This document shows, piece by piece, positions 6,831 to 10,658 of a DNA stretch of 10,658 bases (the stretch's first letter is position 1; every line of letters begins with the position of its first letter). This stretch comes from Paracoccaceae bacterium (lineage in GTDB: Bacteria; Pseudomonadota; Alphaproteobacteria; Rhodobacterales; Rhodobacteraceae). Where the stretch lies: NCBI GenBank assembly GCA_015487335.1, contig WFPZ01000168.1:1-10658 (forward strand), in the 5' to 3' direction. The position numbers were made by a program, and so were the translations under genes. Under the pieces are notes generated by a model. The model had not been told where the DNA came from. It was given only the letters and a program-made list of their open reading frames with translations, and made no database searches.

Positions 6831-8354
6831 TTACCTGAACCGCTGGCCGTTGAGGAAAATGCCGCCGCTGCCGGTGATTTCCACCGTCGTGGTCAGGACA
6901 TCCGCGTTTTCCGTCGGGCTGGCGAATATGGAGAGCATCAGCCGCGAGCTGGTCACCTGATCGGGCGGCAGAAACCCCATGGCGGCAAGGTTGTCGATCA
7001 GGGCGTAGGCTCCGGCAATGCGGAAATCGAGCGCCCCCGTAGGTGCGGGAAATCCGTCGAAGGTTTCCAGATCGCTGTTGTCGAAGACGAACGAGCCGCC
7101 TCCCGTCACCTCGACCCCCGCCAGGGAGAAGGCGGCTTCATTGACCTTCAGGTCGTAGAGCTCCGCCTGCGCTTCGCCCTTTTCCTCGGCCATGGCGCTG
7201 CCGGCCGCCGGGTCGGAGATGTCGATCAGCCAGCGCATTCTTCCGGCCATGTCGAGGACGAAGTTCGCCGGATCTCGCGGCAAGATCCGGCCCGGATCGA
7301 TCGCCGACCAGATGGTTTCGTCAACCTGCAGGCCGGTCAGCCTGAGCAGAAGGCCGAAGTCCCCGGGCTCGTCCGAGCGGGCCAGCGGCATGGTGACCCG
7401 CATCGTGCCTTCAGCCAGTTTCAGCGCGATCTGCGGGAAGGGAATGGCAGGCGAGGCAAGGACATATTCGGCATTGGTGTCTGAAGCTCCGTAGGAAAGC
7501 GAGCCATCGGCCAGGGCGTAGTCGAACGACCCGCCGCCGGAACGCGCAGCAAACCGGAAGCTGTCGGTTCCGTCCTCGGCCGACATCTCGTATTCCACAG
7601 CCCCGATCTCGGCGCTGCCCCTTGACGAGAAGCCGCTGTTGAACATTGCGCCCGGTTTCTGCGCGTCGAACCCTTCGGGGATGACGGCGGAATATTCGGA
7701 AACCAGATCCTGCCCTTCCCCCTTCATGGTGAAGCGTCCGCCCTGCGCCGGATCGGTGAATGTGAAATCGAAGCTCAGCCGCGCCGCATTCGCCCGGCTG
7801 CTGAACCGGAGCGGTTTCCCGCGCTCCGAAGCGTAGCGGCCCTTGACGTCGGCAAGCTCCCAGCTTCCCGCCGCGTCGAGCTGTGCGCCGTCGATCGCCA
7901 GCCTGTCGATGCTGCCGCTGATGGTGGGGGCAAGGTAATCGTAGATGATCGATTCGCCGTCTCCGGAAGCCACGATCGCAGCGCCGGTCTGGCGGATGAT
8001 CATTCCCATGTCCAGGGATTCGCCCGCTCCGGCATTGGCCGAGATCGAGAACGGGAAATCCGGCGACATGGTGATGGTGACGGTGCCGTCGTCACGCTCG
8101 CGGAATTCGAGCATGCCGAGGGTGCCGGACATGGTGCCCTCGGGGAAATCCATGGAAAAGGTCACATCCTGCAGGAGAAGCGCCCCTTCGGCCGTTTCCT
8201 GCCGCCCGACGGTTACGGTCTGCCCGAGGGATTCAAGATAGCTCTTCCAGTTGTCCCAGACTTCCGGCGCGGTCACCTCGGCCAGGGCGCCTCCTGGCAG
8301 CGCCAGGGCGAGGGGAACGGCTGCATGAATGATTTTGCGAAAATCGGCTTTCAT
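6831..8354 (-). CDS. DUF2125 family exported protein
   Basis: A 507-residue protein of unknown function that I recognise as the alphaproteobacterial DUF2125 family. It has a signal peptide: basic start MKADFRK, hydrophobic core to about residue 20, and an ALA cleavage site at 23-25, so it should be periplasmic or envelope-associated. The rest is Gly/Ser/Asp-rich with repeated beta-strand-like stretches (for example VTFSMDFPEGTMSGTLGML, and FRFAARSGGGSFDYALADG). There are no cysteines in the mature part and no membrane helix. A longer frame reaches ATG 8426, but ATG at 8354 is preferred: it starts exactly at the signal peptide and has AAGGA 6 bp upstream. It appears monocistronic, with a divergent upstream neighbour (the dehydrogenase) and a hairpin terminator downstream. 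The predicted fold is reminiscent of AsmA-like or lipoprotein-carrier beta structures, but that is speculation. Confidence 0.85.
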   Translation of the reverse strand: MKADFRKIIHAAVPLALALPGGALAEVTAPEVWDNWKSYLESLGQTVTVGRQETAEGALLLQDVTFSMDFPEGTMSGTLGMLEFRERDDGTVTITMSPDFPFSISANAGAGESLDMGMIIRQTGAAIVASGDGESIIYDYLAPTISGSIDRLAIDGAQLDAAGSWELADVKGRYASERGKPLRFSSRANAARLSFDFTFTDPAQGGRFTMKGEGQDLVSEYSAVIPEGFDAQKPGAMFNSGFSSRGSAEIGAVEYEMSAEDGTDSFRFAARSGGGSFDYALADGSLSYGASDTNAEYVLASPAIPFPQIALKLAEGTMRVTMPLARSDEPGDFGLLLRLTGLQVDETIWSAIDPGRILPRDPANFVLDMAGRMRWLIDISDPAAGSAMAEEKGEAQAELYDLKVNEAAFSLAGVEVTGGGSFVFDNSDLETFDGFPAPTGALDFRIAGAYALIDNLAAMGFLPPDQVTSSRLMLSIFASPTENADVLTTTVEITGSGGIFLNGQRFR

Positions 8355-8360
8355 GAGGTT

Positions 8361-8366
8361 TCCTTT
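8361..8366 (-). promoter_or_regulatory. Ribosome binding site fixing the DUF2125 start
   Basis: The minus strand reads AAAGGA followed by six bases and the ATG at 8354. This supports that start over the in-frame ATG 72 bp upstream, which would put an unlikely charged extension before the signal peptide. Confidence 0.7.
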
Positions 8367-8370
8367 TTTA

Positions 8371-8380
8371 CTTGCGCAAG
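8371..8380. promoter_or_regulatory. 10-bp perfect palindrome in a divergent promoter region
   Basis: CTTGCGCAAG is its own reverse complement and lies 16 bp upstream of the DUF2125 start, in the 140-bp interval shared with the divergent dehydrogenase gene. Position and symmetry fit an operator for a dimeric regulator. I find no convincing -35/-10 pair on either strand here, and one 10-bp palindrome is weak evidence. The remainder of the interval holds only the ribosome sites and a purine-rich stretch. Confidence 0.3.
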
Positions 8381-8482
8381 AATGGTTATCATCAGCTTCC
8401 CGCCTGCCGGAGTCTCGGTCAAGCACAAGGCGGAAGGGAGGGGAGTTTGTTTTCGTCCGGCTGGTATCGGGCGGCAGTGCCA

Positions 8483-8488
8483 GGGAGG
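8483..8488 (+). promoter_or_regulatory. Ribosome binding site fixing the dehydrogenase start
   Basis: GGGAGG lies six bases before the ATG at 8495. It supports this start rather than the earliest in-frame codon at 8372, which would add 41 residues before the Rossmann fold. Confidence 0.75.
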
Positions 8489-8494
8489 GCAGGG

Positions 8495-9244
8495 ATGAAG
8501 GGAAAGACCGTTCTGATCACCGGGGCAAGCCGCGGCATAGGGGCCGAGGCGGCCCGGGCCTTCGCGGCAGAGGGCGCCAATGTGGTGCTGCTGGCGCGCA
8601 GCCGCGGCAGCCTCGAGGCGCTGGCCGGCGAGATCGGGGAAAGGGCGCTGGCGCTGGCCGGCGACGTCAGCCGCTTCGAGGACATGGAGGCCGCCGTGGC
8701 CCGCACCGTCGAGCGATTCGGCGCCCTCGACGTGCTGGTGAACAACGCCGGGGTGATCGAGCCCATAGCACATATGGCCGAGGCCGACCCGAAGGCCTGG
8801 GGGCAGGTGATCGACATCAATCTCAAGGGCGTCTTCTTCGGCATGCGCGCCGCCTTGCCGGTGATGCTGGAAGCAGGCGGCGGGACGGTTCTCACGGTGT
8901 CTTCGGGGGCGGCGCACGGGCCTGTGGAGGCCTGGAGCCACTATTGCGCCTCCAAGGCCGGGGCGGCGATGCTGACGCGTTGCCTCGACAAGGAGTATCG
9001 CGAAAGGGGAATCCGGGCGATGGGGCTTTCTCCGGGCACCGTGGCCACCGAGATGCAGCGCGAGATCAGGGCCAGCGGGATCAACCCCGTCAGCCGGCTG
9101 GAATGGTCCGAGCACATCCCGCCGGACTGGCCGGCGCGGGCGCTGGTGTGGATGTCCACCCCCGACGCCGACGAATTCGTCGGTCAGGAAATCAGCCTGC
9201 GCGACGGGGCGATTCGCAAGCGCCTGGGCCTGACGGATGATTGA
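8495..9244 (+). CDS. Short-chain dehydrogenase/reductase (SDR)
   Basis: A 249-residue classical SDR, a cytoplasmic NAD(P)-dependent oxidoreductase acting on an alcohol/ketone substrate. The cofactor motif is TGASRGIG at 9-16. NNAG is at 83-86, the structural Asn is N109 in IDINL, and the catalytic triad is Ser137, Tyr150 and Lys154 (YCASK). After the substrate loop, SPGTVATEM (179-187) is typical. Arg13 in the glycine loop hints at NADPH, but the residue after beta-2 that settles cofactor choice is not decisive. The ATG is chosen from the Rossmann start and a good ribosome site. The 3' end overlaps the crotonase-like gene by 8 bp, so the two are co-translated. Members range from 3-oxoacyl reductases to sugar and steroid dehydrogenases; with a crotonase-fold partner a 3-hydroxyacyl substrate is possible but unproven. 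Confidence 0.93.
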   Translation: MKGKTVLITGASRGIGAEAARAFAAEGANVVLLARSRGSLEALAGEIGERALALAGDVSRFEDMEAAVARTVERFGALDVLVNNAGVIEPIAHMAEADPKAWGQVIDINLKGVFFGMRAALPVMLEAGGGTVLTVSSGAAHGPVEAWSHYCASKAGAAMLTRCLDKEYRERGIRAMGLSPGTVATEMQREIRASGINPVSRLEWSEHIPPDWPARALVWMSTPDADEFVGQEISLRDGAIRKRLGLTDD

Positions 9245-9848
9245 GCTGGAAAGGGAAGGGGCGCTGTGGCGGGCGGTCATCGACCGCCCCGGCAAGGCCA
9301 ATGCGCTGACAGCGGCCATGCTGGCCGATCTGCTGGAGATCGTAACCGAGGCCCACGGCAAGGCGAAGGTGCTGGTGCTGACCGGCCGGGGCCGGGTGTT
9401 CAGCGCCGGGGCCGATCTGGACGAGGCCCGCGCCGGGCTGGCGACCTCCGATCTGTGGGAAAGCCTCTCGGGCGCGATTGCCGGGCTGCCCTGCCTGACC
9501 ATCGCCGCGCTCAACGGCACGCTGGCGGGGGGCGCTTTCGGCATGGCACTGGCCTGCGACATGCGCATCTGCGTCGAGGAGGCGGAGTTCTTCTACCCGG
9601 TGGTGAAGCTGGGCTTCCTGCCCCAGCCGCCGGACCCGGCCCGCCTGGCCCGCCTGATAGGCCCGGCGCGGGCGAAGATGATCCTGCTGGCAGGAAGCAG
9701 GGTGAGTGCCCGCCAGGCCCTCGCCTGGGGGCTGGTGGAGCGAATCACCACGGCGGAAGGCCTGGATGATGCGGTGGCCGAACTGGCCGCCCCGGCGCTT
9801 GCAGCAGATGCGGCGCTGATCTGCGAGATCAAGCGGCTGATCGGCTGA
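9237..9848 (+). CDS. Enoyl-CoA hydratase/isomerase (crotonase) family protein, catalytic Glu positions altered
   Basis: A 203-residue crotonase-fold protein, shorter than the usual 255-265 because the region after the core is trimmed. The oxyanion-hole segments that hold acyl-CoA thioesters are recognisable: FSAGADL (55-61) and GTLAGGAFG (94-102). PVVKLGFLP (121-129) and LARLIGPARAKMILLAGSRVSARQALAWGLVERI match the family core. By hand alignment the two glutamates that serve hydratases (Glu144 and Glu164 in rat crotonase) fall on Gly102 and Val122, so ordinary hydratase activity is doubtful. Crotonase-fold isomerases, thioesterases and other enzymes use different residues, and some members are inactive. 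ATG at 9237 overlaps the SDR stop by 8 bp. The gene converges on yggS with a 15-bp gap. Substrate unknown. Confidence 0.9.
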   Translation: MIELEREGALWRAVIDRPGKANALTAAMLADLLEIVTEAHGKAKVLVLTGRGRVFSAGADLDEARAGLATSDLWESLSGAIAGLPCLTIAALNGTLAGGAFGMALACDMRICVEEAEFFYPVVKLGFLPQPPDPARLARLIGPARAKMILLAGSRVSARQALAWGLVERITTAEGLDDAVAELAAPALAADAALICEIKRLIG

Positions 9849-9870
9849 GCGCGATGACCGGCTTCAGCCG
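9842..9870. terminator. Inverted repeat over two convergent stop codons
   Basis: CGGCTGA at 9842-9848 and TCAGCCG at 9864-9870 form a 7-bp perfect inverted repeat around a 15-base loop. Each arm contains the stop codon of one of the two convergent genes, because both end in GGC TGA. It might act as a two-way terminator, but there is no T-run and the arms are explained by coding sequence. Confidence 0.25.
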
Positions 9871-10517
9871 TATTCGCGCGCGCCGAAAATGGCCGACCCC
9901 ACGCGCACATAGGTTGCGCCGAAGGAAACGGCCTTCTCGAAATCGGCGCTCATGCCCATGGAAAGCTCTGCCAGGCCGTTGCGCTCGGCAATCTTGGCCA
10001 GAAGCGCGAAATGCAGCGCGGGCTCTTCCTCCACCGGCGGGATGCACATCAGCCCGGCAACCGGAAGGTCGAGCGCGCGGCATTCGGCGATGAAGGCATC
10101 GGCATCGGCGGGCGGAACGCCCGCCTTCTGCGGCTCTTCCCCGGTGTTGACCTGCACGAAAAGCATCGGGCAGCGTCCGGTTTCCTGCGCCAGGCGGGCC
10201 AGGGTTTTCGCCAGCTTGGGCCGGTCGAGCGAGTGGATGGCGTCGAACAGCCCCAGCGCCTGGCGCGCCTTGTTCGTCTGGAGCGGGCCCAGCAGGTGCA
10301 GTTCGACTCCGGGAAATTCCTCGCGCCAGGCGGGCCATTTCGCGGCCGCCTCCTGCACCCGGTTTTCCCCGAACAGACGGTGGCCCTCTTCGAGCACCGC
10401 GCGCACCCGGGCCTCGGGCTGCTTCTTGGAAACGGCGATCAGCCGGACGGAGCCCTCGGGCCGTCCGGCCTCCTTCTCGGCCCTGGCGATACGTTCCCTG
10501 ATCTCGGCTATGCTCAT
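9864..10517 (-). CDS. YggS family pyridoxal phosphate-binding protein
   Basis: A 217-residue cytoplasmic protein of the YggS/PROSC (PLPBP) family, which binds pyridoxal 5'-phosphate without known catalysis and helps keep vitamin B6 and amino-acid pools balanced. It is a single alanine-racemase-like barrel domain. The PLP lysine is Lys31 in LIAVSKKQP. GENRVQEA (50-57), LHLLGPLQTNKAR (73-85, usually HFIGHLQSNK), LSMGMSADFEKAV (185-197) and the phosphate-binding VRVGSAIFG (204-212) follow in the expected order. Length is slightly under the usual 225-235. ATG at 10517 has GAGGG 7 bp upstream. It lies downstream of the barrel-protein gene on the same strand but beyond its terminator, so it probably has its own promoter, although I could not find a convincing one. 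Confidence 0.94.
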   Translation of the reverse strand: MSIAEIRERIARAEKEAGRPEGSVRLIAVSKKQPEARVRAVLEEGHRLFGENRVQEAAAKWPAWREEFPGVELHLLGPLQTNKARQALGLFDAIHSLDRPKLAKTLARLAQETGRCPMLFVQVNTGEEPQKAGVPPADADAFIAECRALDLPVAGLMCIPPVEEEPALHFALLAKIAERNGLAELSMGMSADFEKAVSFGATYVRVGSAIFGAREYG

Positions 10518-10564
10518 GCTTCTGCCCTCGACAAATGGATGCCCTGAAAAACCATCATTCTGAC

Positions 10565-10596
10565 AAAAGGAAAAGGGCGGGCCGTATGGCCCGCCC
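10565..10596 (-). terminator. Strong rho-independent terminator of the barrel-protein gene
   Basis: On the minus strand GGGCGGGCC and GGCCCGCCC make a perfect 9-bp stem around the 4-base loop ATAC, followed directly by TTTTCCTTTT. It begins 22 bp after the stop at 10619. Stem, loop and T-run are textbook, and it insulates yggS from the upstream gene. Confidence 0.88.
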
Positions 10597-10618
10597 CCGC
10601 AATCTGCTGACGTTCGGC

Positions 10619-10658
10619 TTAGAACGTGAAGCCGGCGGTCATCGAGACTTCGTACTCG
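10619..10658 (-). CDS. Outer-membrane beta-barrel protein (porin-like), C-terminal end only
   Basis: The last 12 full codons and TAA of a gene entering from the right edge. The tail EYEVSMTAGFTF ends in phenylalanine, and every second residue back from the end (F, F, A, M, V, Y) is hydrophobic or small. This is the C-terminal strand signature that BAM uses to insert outer-membrane beta-barrels. The strong terminator just downstream fits a highly expressed porin. Rhodobacteraceae porins end in the same way, but with so few residues other barrels (OmpW- or OmpA-like) cannot be excluded. Confidence 0.62.
   Translation of the reverse strand, partial: EYEVSMTAGFTF

Noticed and set aside
8396..8426. 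TTGACC as a -35 box for the DUF2125 gene
   Set aside because: The only -10-like hexamer (GATAAC) is about 26 bp away, too far for a sigma-70 promoter.
10538..10566. TTGTCA as a -35 box for yggS
   Set aside because: At 17-19 bp spacing the -10 position reads GGCATC, GCATCC or CATCCA, which is too poor a match, and the box overlaps the end of the porin terminator.
1..10658. Mobile elements, CRISPR arrays, toxin-antitoxin or defence genes
   Set aside because: No spaced direct repeats, transposase or integrase motifs or terminal inverted repeats were seen; gene content is core and composition looks even across the window.

Overview
The window is GC-rich, densely packed chromosomal DNA. The gene families and their order point to an alphaproteobacterium, most likely of the Rhodobacteraceae (Roseobacter/Rhodobacter type). 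That assignment rests on the linked run pmbA - inositol-monophosphatase-like - DUF4170 - waaA-like - lpxK, on a DciA-like (DUF721) gene coupled to an anchored DsbA, on a DUF2125 protein, and on a beta-barrel outer-membrane protein tail. It is recognition from memory of these families, not a database search. No tRNA, rRNA, CRISPR array, insertion sequence, prophage or plasmid function is visible.

Layout. (1) Plus strand 1-2049: the end of a DciA-like gene, a membrane-anchored DsbA-type thiol:disulfide oxidoreductase, and a class III (CaiB/BaiF) CoA-transferase, joined by two 4-bp ATGA stop/start overlaps. (2) Minus strand 6696-2003: pmbA/tldE, an inositol-monophosphatase/CysQ-like phosphatase, a small DUF4170 protein, a divergent Kdo-transferase (WaaA) homologue and lpxK. 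These are tightly spaced or overlapping and look like one operon; its last gene runs 47 bp into the end of the CoA-transferase gene. (3) Minus strand 8354-6831: a DUF2125 protein with a signal peptide, closed by a hairpin terminator. (4) Plus strand 8495-9848: a short-chain dehydrogenase and a short crotonase-fold protein, overlapping by 8 bp and transcribed divergently from the DUF2125 gene. (5) Minus strand 10517-9864: a YggS-type PLP-binding protein, convergent on the crotonase gene with 15 bp between them. (6) At the right edge, the last residues of a minus-strand outer-membrane beta-barrel protein and its strong terminator.

How the genes fit together. LpxK and the WaaA homologue belong to lipid A/Kdo assembly at the inner membrane. 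DsbA, DUF2125 and the barrel protein are envelope proteins. The CoA-transferase, dehydrogenase and crotonase homologue suggest acyl-CoA metabolism, but no substrate can be read from the sequence. I see no clear novel defence or mobile system; this is mostly ordinary core genome. The observations most worth checking are the WaaA homologue, whose usual catalytic and structural motifs are altered, and the crotonase homologue, which lacks both usual catalytic glutamates.
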